Below are positions 35,500-45,538 of a DNA stretch of 64,000 bases, piece after piece. Position 1 is the stretch's first letter, and the number at the start of each line of letters is the position of its first letter. Source of the stretch: Fen-999 sp044220545 (GTDB taxonomy: Bacteria; Pseudomonadota; Gammaproteobacteria; Burkholderiales; Rhodocyclaceae); assembly GCA_044220545.1 (NCBI GenBank), contig JBGAQX010000002.1:62001-126000 (forward strand), given 5' to 3'. Below the pieces are notes generated by a model, which searched no databases, was not told where the DNA came from, and saw only the letters and a list, made by a program, of their open reading frames with translations. A program made the translations under genes and the position numbers.

Positions 35500-36515
35500 G
35501 GCGCCGCCAGTGCGCTGGACAGCAGTTTGGCGGTGATATCGACGATGGGAATGACCCGCTCGTAGGCCATGCGCGTCGGGCCGATGACGCCGATGGTGCC
35601 GACCACCTGGCCATCCACCTCGTACGGCGCGGCGACCACACTGCATTCGTCGAGCGGCGCGATGCCTGATTCGCCGCCGATGAACACCTGCACGCCTTCC
35701 GCCCGGCTGGAGAGGTCGAGCAATTGCATCAGGCCGGTCTTCTGCTCGAAGAGATCGAACAGCCGGCGCAGCCGACCCATGTTGGATGACAGGTCCTCGA
35801 CGCCGAGGAGGTTCTTCTCGCCGCTGATGAAATACTGTGTCGAGGTCTCCGAAATCGCCGCCGAGCCAGCCTCGACAGCGGCGCTCATCAACTCGGTCAT
35901 GTCCGAGCGCAGTTGCAGCAGTTCGTCGCGCAGGCGGGTGCGGATCTGCGGGAACTCCAGCCCGGCGAAGTGCTCGTTGAGCATGTTGGCTGCGACCGCC
36001 AGTTCGCTGGGCGTGTAGGAGCGCTGGGTGAACAGGATGCGGTTCTGCACGTCGCCGTCGGTGGTGACGATGATCAGCAGGATGCGCGTTTCGGAGAGAT
36101 TGAGAAACTCGATCTGGCGGATGCGCGGCGACTGGCGGCGCGGCGCGACCACCACGCCGGCGAAATGGGTCAGTTCGGAGAGCAGTTGCGAGGCATGGCT
36201 GATGAGCCGCTGCGGCTGGTCCGGCTGGATGACGCCGCGAATTTCAGACATATCCTCGCGCGCCAGCGGCCGTACCGTCAGCAACGAATCGACGAACAGC
36301 CGGTAGCCCTTGGGGGTGGGAATCCGCCCGGCGGAGGTATGGGGGCTGGCGATGAAGCCCATTTCCTCCAGATCCGACATGACGTTGCGGATGGTGGCCG
36401 GCGACAATTCAAGTTCGGAATGCCGGGCGAGCGTCCGCGAGCCCACCGGCTGGCCTTCGGTGATGTAGCGTTCGATCAGGGTCTTGAGCAGGGACTGGGC
36501 GCGGCGGTCGAGCAT
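35496..36515 (-). CDS. hrcA: Heat-inducible transcription repressor HrcA
   Basis: 339 residues. The N-terminal winged helix reads RRAQSLLKTLIERYITEGQP, VGSRTLARHSELELSPATIR and NVMSDLEEMGFIASPHTSAG. The GAF-like middle and IGPTRMAYERVIPIVDITAK at the end are typical. HrcA normally binds CIRCE elements before groESL or dnaK; none was found in this window. Its operon partner here is hemH. Confidence 0.96.
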   Translation of the reverse strand: MLDRRAQSLLKTLIERYITEGQPVGSRTLARHSELELSPATIRNVMSDLEEMGFIASPHTSAGRIPTPKGYRLFVDSLLTVRPLAREDMSEIRGVIQPDQPQRLISHASQLLSELTHFAGVVVAPRRQSPRIRQIEFLNLSETRILLIIVTTDGDVQNRILFTQRSYTPSELAVAANMLNEHFAGLEFPQIRTRLRDELLQLRSDMTELMSAAVEAGSAAISETSTQYFISGEKNLLGVEDLSSNMGRLRRLFDLFEQKTGLMQLLDLSSRAEGVQVFIGGESGIAPLDECSVVAAPYEVDGQVVGTIGVIGPTRMAYERVIPIVDITAKLLSSALAAP

Positions 36516-36558
36516 GGCCCGATTCTAGCGGGAAAAAAGATATGGTTTAATCGAAGCC

Positions 36559-37449
36559 ATGACCGCCCCGTTCCAGAAGACCATTCGTACCGCTGGTTTG
36601 ATCGGCAAGTACCACAGCGCCGACGTGGCGGAATCCCTGCCGCTGCTGGCCGACTATCTGCGCCGGCACGGGGTGCGGGTGCTGATCGAGGAGGGCATCG
36701 CCGCGTCGGTGGGCGCGCGCGACGACGAAGCCGCCAGTTACGAGCGCATGGGTCGCTTGGCCGACGCCGCCGTTGTGCTGGGCGGCGACGGCACCATGCT
36801 CTACGCGGCGCGGCGGCTGGCGGAGTTCGGCGTGCCGCTGGCCGGGGTCAATCGGGGTCGGCTCGGTTTCATGACCGACATCGCCCATGACGAAATGTTG
36901 GCCGGCATGGGCGACCTGCTGGCCGGCCGGTTCGCCGCCGAATCCCGCGTGCTGCTCGAGGCGATCATCTGGCGCGCCGGCGAGGCGGTGTTTCGCAACC
37001 TGGCCCTCAACGAGGTGGTGGTCAACAAGGGCGACCTCGGCCGCATGATCGAGATGCGCGTCGAAGTGGACGGCGAGTTTCTCTATCTGGTGCGCGCCGA
37101 TGGGCTGATCGTCGCCACACCCACCGGCTCGACCGCCTACGCCCTGTCGGCGAACGGCCCGATCCTGCATCCGGGTGTTTCCGGTATCGCCATCGTGCCG
37201 CTCTGTCCGCATGCGCTGTCGAACCGGCCCATTACCATCGCCGACCACAGCCGGGTGGATATCACGCTGGTATCGTCCCAGCATGGCCGGGTGCACGTGG
37301 ACGGCCAGGCCCGTTTCGATGTTCACTCGGGCGACTGCGTGCGCATCGCCCGCTCCACGCTGGCGGTGACGCTGCTGCATCCGCCCGGGTACAACTACTA
37401 CGCCATGCTGCGCGAAAAGCTCCACTGGAGCGAAGTGCCCAAGCGTTGA
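36559..37449 (+). CDS. nadK: NAD kinase
   Basis: 296 residues. It makes NADP from NAD and ATP. Diagnostic motifs are VVLGGDGTMLYAARRLAE, NRGRLGFMTDI, LNEVVVNKGDLGRMIE and ATPTGSTAYALSANGPIL. It is divergent from hrcA over only 43 bases and is followed by recN after 19, a common proteobacterial arrangement. Confidence 0.96.
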   Translation: MTAPFQKTIRTAGLIGKYHSADVAESLPLLADYLRRHGVRVLIEEGIAASVGARDDEAASYERMGRLADAAVVLGGDGTMLYAARRLAEFGVPLAGVNRGRLGFMTDIAHDEMLAGMGDLLAGRFAAESRVLLEAIIWRAGEAVFRNLALNEVVVNKGDLGRMIEMRVEVDGEFLYLVRADGLIVATPTGSTAYALSANGPILHPGVSGIAIVPLCPHALSNRPITIADHSRVDITLVSSQHGRVHVDGQARFDVHSGDCVRIARSTLAVTLLHPPGYNYYAMLREKLHWSEVPKR

Positions 37450-37468
37450 GGCGGGCGAAAGACAACCC

Positions 37469-39121
37469 ATGCTGCGCAGACTGTTCATTCGCGACTTCGT
37501 CATCGTCGACCGGCTCGATCTCGACTTCCAGCCGGGCTTCGGCGCGCTCACCGGCGAAACCGGCGCCGGCAAGTCCATCCTGGTCGACGCCCTGTCGCTG
37601 GCGCTCGGCGAGCGCGCCGACGCCGCCGTGTTGCGCGCCGGCGTCGAGCGGGCCGAAGTCTCGGCCGAGTTCGACGTGGCCGCCGGTGGCGGTCTGGAAG
37701 CGTGGCTGCGCGGCAACGACTTCGACACCGAAGGCGGCTGCCTGCTGCGCCGGGTGATCGACGCCGGCGGTCGCTCGCGGGCAACGATCAACGGCTCGCC
37801 GGCGACGCTGACCCAGTTGCGCCAGGCGGCGGACTTCCTGGCCGACATCCACGGCCAGCATGCCTATCACGCCCTGTTGCGCCCCGATGCCCAGCGGGCG
37901 CTGCTCGACGGCCAGATCGGTGCCCTGGAACTGGCGACGGCCACCGCCGAGCGGTTCCGCGTCTGGCGCGGCTTGCGCGAGGCGCTGGAACGCGCGCAAC
38001 GCGATGTCTCGGCCGCCGTGCAGGAAAAGGAAATGCTCGAGTGGCAGGTCAAGGAACTGCGGACGCTGGCCTTCGAGCCCGCGCGCTGGCTGGAGGACAA
38101 CCAGGAGCATCGTCGCCTGGCCCATGCCGCCAGCCTGCTGGAGGGCGCGGCCGCTGCGCTGGCCATCCTGGACGAGAACGATGTGGCGGTCACGGCGCAG
38201 CTCGACGAGGCGATGACCCGCCTGCGGCCCTTGCTCGACTACGACCAGGCGCTCAAGGAGCCGGCCGACCTGCTCGAGGCCGCCCGTATTCAACTCGGTG
38301 AAGCGACCCATGCCTTGTCGCGCTACCGCGATCGCCTGGAACTGGAGCCGGAGCGTCTGGCCGAACTGGAGGCGCGCTTCGAGGCGGTCACGGCCGCGGC
38401 GCGCAAGCATCGGGTTACGCCGGATGAATTGCCCGATCTGCTGGCCCGGTTCGAGATCCGGCTGGCGGAGCTGGCCTTGGCGGCGGACCCGGCGGCACTG
38501 GCCGCGAAGGAAGCCGCCGCACGGGCCGACTATCTGGCGGTGGCGCAAAGTCTGTCAAGACAGCGCCGCAAGGGCGCCGCCGACCTTTCCGCCGCCGTCA
38601 CCGAGGGCATGCAGCAACTGGCCATGGCCGGCGGCCGTTTCGAGGTCGCCCTGGAGACCAACGCCGAGGGGACCGCCCACGGCCTCGAGGATGTGCAGTT
38701 CCTGGTCGCCGCCAATCCCGGCCAGCCGCCCCGGCCGCTCGCCAAGGTCGCTTCAGGCGGCGAACTGTCCCGCATCGGCCTGGCCATCCAGGTCATCGCC
38801 AGTTGCGCCGGCCAGGCGCCGACTTTGATCTTCGACGAAGTGGATGTCGGCATCGGCGGCCGTGTCGCCGAAATCGTCGGCCAGATGTTGCGCCAGCTCG
38901 GCAGCCAACGGCAGGTGCTGTGCGTCACCCATCTGCCGCAAGTCGCGGCGCAGGCCGACTGGCAATGGGCCATCACCAAGGAAGCCACCGGCGGCGAAAC
39001 CGTCAGTCGTGTGAACGTTCTGGATCGCCAGGGCCGCATCGAGGAAGTCGCCCGCATGCTCGGCGGCATCAACATCACCGACACCACGCGCCGCCACGCG
39101 CGGGAGATGCTGGGGCGGTAG
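37469..39121 (+). CDS. recN: DNA repair protein RecN
   Basis: 550 residues. An SMC-like ATPase acting in double-strand break repair. Walker A is GETGAGKSILVDALSLAL, the ABC signature is ASGGELSRIGLAIQVI and Walker B is LIFDEVDVGIGG. A central coiled coil spans roughly 155-370. It is 19 bases after nadK and likely cotranscribed. Confidence 0.96.
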   Translation: MLRRLFIRDFVIVDRLDLDFQPGFGALTGETGAGKSILVDALSLALGERADAAVLRAGVERAEVSAEFDVAAGGGLEAWLRGNDFDTEGGCLLRRVIDAGGRSRATINGSPATLTQLRQAADFLADIHGQHAYHALLRPDAQRALLDGQIGALELATATAERFRVWRGLREALERAQRDVSAAVQEKEMLEWQVKELRTLAFEPARWLEDNQEHRRLAHAASLLEGAAAALAILDENDVAVTAQLDEAMTRLRPLLDYDQALKEPADLLEAARIQLGEATHALSRYRDRLELEPERLAELEARFEAVTAAARKHRVTPDELPDLLARFEIRLAELALAADPAALAAKEAAARADYLAVAQSLSRQRRKGAADLSAAVTEGMQQLAMAGGRFEVALETNAEGTAHGLEDVQFLVAANPGQPPRPLAKVASGGELSRIGLAIQVIASCAGQAPTLIFDEVDVGIGGRVAEIVGQMLRQLGSQRQVLCVTHLPQVAAQADWQWAITKEATGGETVSRVNVLDRQGRIEEVARMLGGINITDTTRRHAREMLGR

Positions 39122-39181
39122 TGAAATGTTGGCGCCGCCGGCACGGCGCCAGATGTCGTGCCAGTAATTTCGGAGATCGCC

Positions 39182-40822
39182 ATGTCGTGCAACCGATTTT
39201 CGCGTATTGACCTGAATCGCGCGTTGGCCGGTCTGGCGAGAGCGATATGCCTGCTCATCGCGTTCGCGGGACCGCTGTTGCCCGGGCAGGCCGGCGCGGA
39301 AGAGTCCGCGGTCGAGGCCCCGCTGACCATCGGCAACCGCACGGTCCACGTCTTTCGTGCCCCGTTTGGCGCGTTTTCCGCGATCGAGCGCGCGACCACG
39401 GCGCGGCAACGGATCGAACGGGCACTTGAGAGTCCGGGCGAGGGCTGGACCTCGGTGAAATCCACGCCGCAAGGGATCGAGGTCGAACTCGACGGGAAGC
39501 CGATGTTCTTCGTGGTCGATGGCGATGCGCGCGACCCGGCCGGGGACTCGCCCGAGGATCTCGCCAACCAGGCATCCCGGGTGCTCCAGAAGGTCTGGGC
39601 CGAGGCAAAGGAGCGTCGCGATCCCCGCGTCCACGTCGAGGCGGTCCTCAAGGTCTTGCTGGCCACGGCCCTGCTGGTCGTCGCCCTGACGGTCATCCTG
39701 AAGGGCGCGCGAGGAATCCGGAATTGGCTGGTCCGGCGTCTGGCCGGGCGCCTCGAGTCGATGCCGGCCGGGCATCTTGGCTCCCGCATGGCCACGCTGT
39801 TTCCCATGGTCGTCAAGCGGCTATCGGTGTTGGTGACCTGGCTCGTGAGCCTGTTCGCGGTATTCATATTTCTCACCTACAGCCTCGGGCTGTTTGCGTT
39901 CACCCGACCGGCCAGCGAGAACCTGTCGCAATCGATTGTCCAACTGCTGATGCAGATGCTCCACGGGGTGACGGAATCGCTCCCCGGAATCTTCATTTCG
40001 GTGCTCATCTTCATCATCGCGTGGCTGGTGACCAAGGTATCGACGGAGCTTTTCGCCCATGCGGCGGCCACGCCGTCAGGTACCGGTGTGCTGAACGCCC
40101 ATACCGCGCCGGCGACGCGGCGGATCGTCAATGCCTCGGTATGGCTGTTCGCCGTCGCCATGGCCTATCCCTATCTGCCCGGTTCGCATACGGAGGCCTT
40201 CAAGGGCCTCTCCGTGATCCTCGGCCTCATGGTCTCGATCGGCGCTTCGGGGCTGATCGGGCAAATCGCCAGCGGTGTGATCCTTGTCTACACCCATGCC
40301 TTGCTGGTGGGTGAATACGTGCGCATCCAGGATTGCGAGGGAACGGTCACCGATCTCGGTCTGTTCGTCACCCGCCTGCGCACCGGTCTGGGTGAAGAGA
40401 TCGCCTTGCCGAACTCCCTTGTCCTGGCGAATGTGACGCGCAACTACTCGCGGGCCACCACGGGGAAGGGCTTCTTCCTCGACACGACGATCACGATTGG
40501 CTACGACACGCCCTGGCGGCAGGTCCATGCGCTGTTGCTGGAAGCGGCCGGGCAACTACCGGAGATACTGACATCGCCCGCGCCCTTCGTCGCACAGACC
40601 GCTCTATCGGACTTCTACGTCGCCTACCGGCTGGTTGTCCATGTCGACAGCGAACAGCCGACGACGCGGGCGCGCGTTGCCAGCGAACTGCATGCCGCGA
40701 TACAGGACGCGTTTAACCGGCATCAGGTACAGATCATGTCGCCACACTACTACCACGACCCGGAGAAGCCCAAGGTGGTGCCGGAATCAAGCTGGTATGC
40801 GCCGCCGGCTAAGGCGCGGTAA
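39182..40822 (+). CDS. MscS-family mechanosensitive channel with signal peptide
   Basis: 546 residues; the ATG at 39182 follows CGGAGATCGCC. An N-terminal export signal ends near GQAGAEESA. A periplasmic region is followed by at least four membrane segments. The MscS pore and beta domain include GLIGQIASGVILVYTHALLV, GEYVRIQDCEGTVTDLGLFV and EEIALPNSLVLANVTRNYSR. It should open under osmotic down-shock. It is larger than MscS itself, close to YbdG/YnaI-type or plant MSL-like forms. Confidence 0.88.
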   Translation: MSCNRFSRIDLNRALAGLARAICLLIAFAGPLLPGQAGAEESAVEAPLTIGNRTVHVFRAPFGAFSAIERATTARQRIERALESPGEGWTSVKSTPQGIEVELDGKPMFFVVDGDARDPAGDSPEDLANQASRVLQKVWAEAKERRDPRVHVEAVLKVLLATALLVVALTVILKGARGIRNWLVRRLAGRLESMPAGHLGSRMATLFPMVVKRLSVLVTWLVSLFAVFIFLTYSLGLFAFTRPASENLSQSIVQLLMQMLHGVTESLPGIFISVLIFIIAWLVTKVSTELFAHAAATPSGTGVLNAHTAPATRRIVNASVWLFAVAMAYPYLPGSHTEAFKGLSVILGLMVSIGASGLIGQIASGVILVYTHALLVGEYVRIQDCEGTVTDLGLFVTRLRTGLGEEIALPNSLVLANVTRNYSRATTGKGFFLDTTITIGYDTPWRQVHALLLEAAGQLPEILTSPAPFVAQTALSDFYVAYRLVVHVDSEQPTTRARVASELHAAIQDAFNRHQVQIMSPHYYHDPEKPKVVPESSWYAPPAKAR

Positions 40823-40859
40823 CGCCATCGGCGGCATTGCTCTCGACCGGGGCTGGTTG

Positions 40860-43541
40860 TCACACTCCGCCGCGCTGTAGCGGTGCCTTGAGCGCTTCGG
40901 TGAGGGTGTCCAGGCATTCCGCCAGGTGGGCCCGGGTTTCCCGGCTGTCCTTCTGCTTCTGTTTGCCCAGCGCGGTCCGGATCTGGCGCACGAGCTGCCG
41001 GGCGTTCTCGCGCTGCAGGCCGCGGGCGTCGGCCGGCGTGGTCGCGGCGGGCCGGACCAGCGCCGTGGCGATGCGCTTCAGGTGTTCGCGTTGCAGGTTG
41101 CGGCGCAGCGGCGGGATTTCGCCGGGGGAGCCGAGTTCCGACCAGATGGCGCTCTGTAGCGTGTCGTAGAGTTCGGAGAGTTGCATGAGCGCCGCCGGGT
41201 TCGCCACCTTGTCCTGCGAGTCGAGCAGGCGCTGGGCGACGCTGTCCGCCAGCAGGCTGTCGAGCACCGCCTTTTGCAGGTTGAGTACGCTGTTGGCGAT
41301 GGAGAAATCCGGGTTCGGGGTGCGGGCAAAGTGGTCGATGGCCAAGCGCGAAACCAGTTCGGGATCGAGGCGGAAGCTGGCCGGGCGGAACAGCGTGTCG
41401 GTGACCAGCGCCAGGGCTTCGCGCTGCTTGGCGACGTCGGTTGGCTGATAGAGCGGCCGCCCGGTGCCGGCGTGGTCGCGCAGGTGGCGGACGCCGCCGA
41501 CGTACTTCGCCACCAGCGGCGCGATCCGCGCCAACTGGCTGAAGCCGGAGGCGAAGGACCGGGTGAGTCTTTCGTAACTCTCGTCCGGCCGCAGCTTGAG
41601 CGTTTCCAGGCGATCCCACAGTTCGCGGGTGATCCGCACGCGCTTGCGATAGAACTCGATGGGGTCGGCGCCGAGGTCGAAACGATTGACCTCCGGGTCG
41701 ATGCCCAAAGCCAGGCTGCCGTTGCCGGCGTCCTCGTCGGTGGCGTAGGCGAGTTCGGGTTCGGTGGTGGCGCGGGCGGCGATGCGGGCCAGTTCGGCCG
41801 GCTCCGCGCCGGGCGCCAGCGGACGATAGGCATATTCGATCGCCAGGTAGTCGTAGGGGCCGAGGCTGGTCATCACGTAGTCGCCCTGCGTTTCGCCCTT
41901 GACGGCCAGGTTGAAAGGCAGGTAGTCCATCACGGAACCGGAAAGGCCTTGCGCCTGGGTGAAGGCGGGGTTGCCGATGCGCTGGAGCGGGTGGGCGGTG
42001 GACGAACGGAAGTTGTGGCGCAGGCCGAGCGTGTGGCCGACCTCGTGCATCACGATCTCCTTGACGTAGTCCTGGGCCAGCTTTTCGGCCTCAGGGCCAT
42101 CCATGTCGAGGCCGCGCGCTTCGAGCAGGTCGATGGCGAAGTCGACTTCCTGGCCTTTCTCGGCCGCATAGTGGCAGGCGAGGTGGATCTGCTGTTGCGC
42201 GGGCGTCGCCATGGCCGCCGCGATGCTGGTGTCGAAGGCGAGCGGCTTGCCGATATCCTCGGCGGCCAGGCGGCGCGCGCCGCGGGCAAAGGCATCGGAC
42301 ATGCCGACGTCGGCGTCGAGAATCTCGCCGCTGCGCGGATCGACGATCGACGGCCCGATGGCGAAGCCGACGTCGGTGCCGGCGAACCAGCGTACCGAGG
42401 CGTGGTGCGCGTCCATGGTTTCGAAGTCATCCTGCTCGGTCTGCTGACGGACGACAATGGCGCCGCCGATGCCGATCCTCTCGAATGCCTTGTTCCACTC
42501 CAGGATGCCTTCGGTCACCGCCCGGCGGTATTTTTCGGGCACGTTGCGGTCGATCCAGTAGGTGATGGGCGTCTTCGGTGGCGACATCGGGGCGGTCGGG
42601 TCGAGCTTTTCCAGGCGCCAGCGGTTTACGTAGTGAACTTGCGGCTTCGGCGCGGTATCGGCCGTGTAGTCGCTGCGTGTCGTGACGAAGTGGCCGATGC
42701 GCTCGTCGGCGCGGCGCGGTGGCATCGGCGTTTCCGGCAACCGGACAAAACTGTAGTAGAAACCGACGAAAAGGCTGCGCGGATCGGGCGTGGTCTTCGG
42801 CGGCGGCGGCGCGGACGGCGTCGGCGGTGCCGGTTGCGTCATCGGTGGCGCACTCAGTTTGGGCACGCTGAAGTGGGCTTGCACCTGAATTCCGGTCAGG
42901 TCTTTTGTGTTGTTGACATGCGCGATGCTGGTGTTGCGGGTGTCCAGCGTGAAGGGCATGCGGAACGCCGCTTCGAGCCGCGTCAGGTAACCGGGAATGT
43001 CGCCGAAGAGCAGGCTGTTGGCTTCCACGAGGATGGCCTTGGTGTCCGGGTGGGGCGCCGCGACGACACTGGTACTGGCCAACAGGCTATCGGAAAAGCT
43101 TTCGGCGACAAAGCGGGCCTGGGGGGTGCCCTGCTGGGCGAAGAACTTCGTATTCTTGGCGACCAGTTGCACCTGGCCGCCGATCTTGCGCCAGACGGCC
43201 AACTGCGCGCCGCCCATCTGGCCGCCGTAGAGGCCCCTTTCGCCGATGCTCTTCGGGATGCCATGGGTGAACAGAAAAGGCTTGTCGAACTGTTCCGGGG
43301 CGATGGCCAACCAGACCTTGTCCTCTTTCTGGTACAGGGCAAAAAGCCCCGGAATTTCTCGCGCACCCTTGACGATGTCCTTGAAGGGGCGGGGTGTCGC
43401 CGCGCTCGGGCTTGCGGCGGCTGGCGCGGTGACGGGTGTCGGGAGGTCGCCGAAGGTTGCCTGAGCGGCGACACGATCAATCGGCAACAGGCCGATGGTG
43501 GCGACCAGAATGGCGGCGCCGAGAGCGTTGGAACGTGGCAT
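40860..43541 (-). CDS. Large exported zinc-dependent metalloprotease
   Basis: 893 residues from the ATG at 43541, which follows AAGGA and opens a signal peptide ending RVAAQA. The zinc site is HEVGHTLGLRHNF: HExxHxxGxxH plus the Asn-Phe seen in large bacterial zincins annotated with DUF5117/DUF4953 regions. The N-terminal half is a beta-rich domain with FYYSFVRLPETPMPPRRADE. The final 150 residues are helical. The substrate is unknown; localisation is periplasmic or secreted. The gene is convergent with the channel gene and separated from fur by 46 bases on the same strand. Confidence 0.82.
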   Translation of the reverse strand: MPRSNALGAAILVATIGLLPIDRVAAQATFGDLPTPVTAPAAASPSAATPRPFKDIVKGAREIPGLFALYQKEDKVWLAIAPEQFDKPFLFTHGIPKSIGERGLYGGQMGGAQLAVWRKIGGQVQLVAKNTKFFAQQGTPQARFVAESFSDSLLASTSVVAAPHPDTKAILVEANSLLFGDIPGYLTRLEAAFRMPFTLDTRNTSIAHVNNTKDLTGIQVQAHFSVPKLSAPPMTQPAPPTPSAPPPPKTTPDPRSLFVGFYYSFVRLPETPMPPRRADERIGHFVTTRSDYTADTAPKPQVHYVNRWRLEKLDPTAPMSPPKTPITYWIDRNVPEKYRRAVTEGILEWNKAFERIGIGGAIVVRQQTEQDDFETMDAHHASVRWFAGTDVGFAIGPSIVDPRSGEILDADVGMSDAFARGARRLAAEDIGKPLAFDTSIAAAMATPAQQQIHLACHYAAEKGQEVDFAIDLLEARGLDMDGPEAEKLAQDYVKEIVMHEVGHTLGLRHNFRSSTAHPLQRIGNPAFTQAQGLSGSVMDYLPFNLAVKGETQGDYVMTSLGPYDYLAIEYAYRPLAPGAEPAELARIAARATTEPELAYATDEDAGNGSLALGIDPEVNRFDLGADPIEFYRKRVRITRELWDRLETLKLRPDESYERLTRSFASGFSQLARIAPLVAKYVGGVRHLRDHAGTGRPLYQPTDVAKQREALALVTDTLFRPASFRLDPELVSRLAIDHFARTPNPDFSIANSVLNLQKAVLDSLLADSVAQRLLDSQDKVANPAALMQLSELYDTLQSAIWSELGSPGEIPPLRRNLQREHLKRIATALVRPAATTPADARGLQRENARQLVRQIRTALGKQKQKDSRETRAHLAECLDTLTEALKAPLQRGGV

Positions 43542-43587
43542 TGACGGGAATCCTTTCGGGCAAGTCCGAAGGGAGCGTATTCGGCCC

Positions 43588-44028
43588 TTAGAGGGCTTTC
43601 TTGTTGGGACAGTCGGTCTTCGCGCACTCGGCATAGAGGTACAGCGCGTGCTCGACCACTTTGAAACCGCGATCCTGCGCCACCTTGATCTGGCGCCGCT
43701 CGATTTCGGGATCGTAAAATTCTTCGACGCGGCCGCATTGCAGGCAGACCAGATGGTCGTGGTGGCCGCCTTCGTTGAGTTCGAACACGGCGCGGCCGGA
43801 TTCGAAGTAGTGCCGGACCAGCAGGCCGGCCTGCTCGAACTGGGTCAGCACCCGATAGACGGTCGCCAGGCCGATGTCCATGTCATCGGTGGCCAGTTGC
43901 TGGTGGACCTCTTCGGCGGTCAAGTGGCGACTGGCCGAGCCATGGGCTTTCTGGAACAGGTCCAGTATCTTGACGCGCGGAATGGTGGCCTTGAGGCCGA
44001 TGTTCCTGAGTTCTTGTGACTTGGACAT
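43588..44028 (-). CDS. fur: Ferric uptake regulator Fur
   Basis: 146 residues. The winged helix reads RNIGLKATIPRVKILDLFQK and DIGLATVYRVLTQFEQAGLL. Metal sites are in GGHHDHLVCLQCGRVEEF and the C-terminal AECAKTDC. It represses iron uptake genes with Fe2+ bound. It is divergent from bamE, the classic proteobacterial layout. Confidence 0.96.
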   Translation of the reverse strand: MSKSQELRNIGLKATIPRVKILDLFQKAHGSASRHLTAEEVHQQLATDDMDIGLATVYRVLTQFEQAGLLVRHYFESGRAVFELNEGGHHDHLVCLQCGRVEEFYDPEIERRQIKVAQDRGFKVVEHALYLYAECAKTDCPNKKAL

Positions 44029-44168
44029 GACTCGCGGGGGACAGTATATGGGGGCTGTCGGGACCGGCCCGATCGGACGCTTATGATATAGTTTTGCGCC
44101 AAATTGTGGCAGACCGATTCGCCTGTCGATTCCAGATGGTTTCCGTCTCATATTCCTCCGCCGCCACC

Positions 44169-44591
44169 ATGAAGCGCCTGCTTGCCCTGCTCGTCCTTCC
44201 GCTGCTGATTGCCTGCTCCAGTACGCCGGAGATCACCTCCTACCTGACGCCGTACCGCATCGACGTGCGTCAGGGCAATATGGTGACCCAGGAAATGGTC
44301 GCGCAGTTGAAACCCGGTTTGAGCAAGGATCAGGTCCGATTCATCCTCGGTACGCCGTTGGTGGCGGACATGTTTCACGCCGACCGCTGGGATTACGTGT
44401 ATCGATTCCGGCCCGGCCGCGATCACAGCGACGTTCAGCAGCGCCGCCTGATCGTGTATTTCGCCGAGGGCAAGCTGGCCCGACTGGATGGCGACGTGGT
44501 GGCCAATCAATCCGGCGCAGCCGCCGAGGCGCCCACCAAGCCTGCCAGCCGGGTCATCGATATCGCCCCGGTCGGCGTACCGACCAAGTAA
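44169..44591 (+). CDS. bamE: Outer membrane assembly lipoprotein BamE
   Basis: 140 residues from the ATG at 44169, giving the lipoprotein signal MKRLLALLVLPLLIAC with a lipobox cysteine at residue 16. The SmpA/OmlA fold shows GNMVTQEMVAQLKPGLSKDQ, VRFILGTPLVADMFHADRWD and YVYRF. It is part of the BAM complex that folds outer membrane proteins. An earlier ATG at 44136 would put 11 extra residues before the signal and is less likely. Confidence 0.93.
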   Translation: MKRLLALLVLPLLIACSSTPEITSYLTPYRIDVRQGNMVTQEMVAQLKPGLSKDQVRFILGTPLVADMFHADRWDYVYRFRPGRDHSDVQQRRLIVYFAEGKLARLDGDVVANQSGAAAEAPTKPASRVIDIAPVGVPTK

Positions 44592-44607
44592 CTTGCCTAT
44601 CACAGCC

Positions 44608-45414
44608 ATGGACACGATACGTTTTGCCGTCGCCGGCGCCAGCGGCCGCATGGGCCGTACCCTGATCGAAGCGATTCAGCAGGCGGCCGACGGCCGGTTG
44701 GCCGGTGCGCTGGATGTGCCGGGTAGCGCCTTTCTCGGCAAGGATGCCGGCGAATCGCTGGGCGCGCCTTGTGGCGTGGCCATCAGCGACGATCTGGAGA
44801 GCACGCTGGCCGCGGTCGATTGCCTGATCGACTTCACCCGTCCCGAGGGCACGATGCGCCACCTCGATGTCTGTCGTCGGCGCGGGGTGCACATGGTCAT
44901 CGGCACCACGGGCCTGAATACCGAACAGAAGCTGGCCATTCAGGATGCCTCGCGCGACATCCCCATCGTTTTTGCCCCGAACATGGCGGTGGGCGTGAAT
45001 GTGGTCTTCAAACTGCTGGATACCGCTGCCCGCATTCTCGGCGAGGGCTACGACGTCGAGATCGTCGAGGCACATCACCGTCACAAGGTCGATGCGCCCT
45101 CGGGCACCGCGCTGCGCATGGGCGAGGTGGTGGCGGCCGCGCTCGGCCGCGATCTGGCGGAATGCGCCGTCTATGGTCGTGAAGGCCATACCGGCGAGCG
45201 GCCGGCAACCCAGATCGGTTTCGCCACCGTGCGCGGCGGCGATATCGTCGGCGACCATACCGTGCTGTTCGCCGGCACCGGCGAACGGGTCGAGATCAGC
45301 CACAAAGCCGCCAGCCGGATGCCCTATGCCCTGGGCGCGGTGCGCGCGGCGCGTTTCCTGCGCGGCAAGACCAAGGGCCTCTTCGACATGCAGGACGTGC
45401 TCGGCCTGCGTTGA
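44608..45414 (+). CDS. dapB: 4-hydroxy-tetrahydrodipicolinate reductase
   Basis: 268 residues. It carries out the second step of lysine and diaminopimelate synthesis. The NAD(P)H site is VAGASGRMGRTLIEAI; VIGTTGLNTEQ, EAHHRHKVDAPSGTALRMGE and the closing TKGLFDMQDVLGL are family hallmarks. It is 16 bases after bamE and 124 bases before the carA GTG. Confidence 0.96.
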   Translation: MDTIRFAVAGASGRMGRTLIEAIQQAADGRLAGALDVPGSAFLGKDAGESLGAPCGVAISDDLESTLAAVDCLIDFTRPEGTMRHLDVCRRRGVHMVIGTTGLNTEQKLAIQDASRDIPIVFAPNMAVGVNVVFKLLDTAARILGEGYDVEIVEAHHRHKVDAPSGTALRMGEVVAAALGRDLAECAVYGREGHTGERPATQIGFATVRGGDIVGDHTVLFAGTGERVEISHKAASRMPYALGAVRAARFLRGKTKGLFDMQDVLGLR

Positions 45415-45420
45415 GTGGCA

Positions 45421-45449
45421 TTGCCTGCTGCGGCGCAGCGGGCTATAAT
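45421..45449 (+). promoter_or_regulatory. Sigma-70 promoter of carAB
   Basis: TTGCCT, a 17-base spacer and a perfect TATAAT stand just after dapB. Transcription should start near 45456, giving an 80-base leader before the carA GTG. The leader contains GGGGGCACTTCCC and short repeats but no clear terminator or leader peptide. Confidence 0.8.
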
Positions 45450-45538
45450 TCGAAAGTTTGCCAGGGGGCACTTCCCGTAGTTCGGGGTTGCCCTTTTCTG
45501 CGCGTCCATTCATGCCACGCCGACCCAGGAGCCCGATC

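Noticed and set aside
36516..36558. CIRCE element near hrcA or grpE
   Set aside because: No TTAGCACTC-N9-GAGTGCTAA-like sequence was found upstream of hrcA, grpE or dnaK on reading both strands.
45512..45538. ATG at 45512 as the carA start
   Set aside because: The GTG at 45539 has AGGAG at ideal spacing and gives the usual CarA N-terminus and length.
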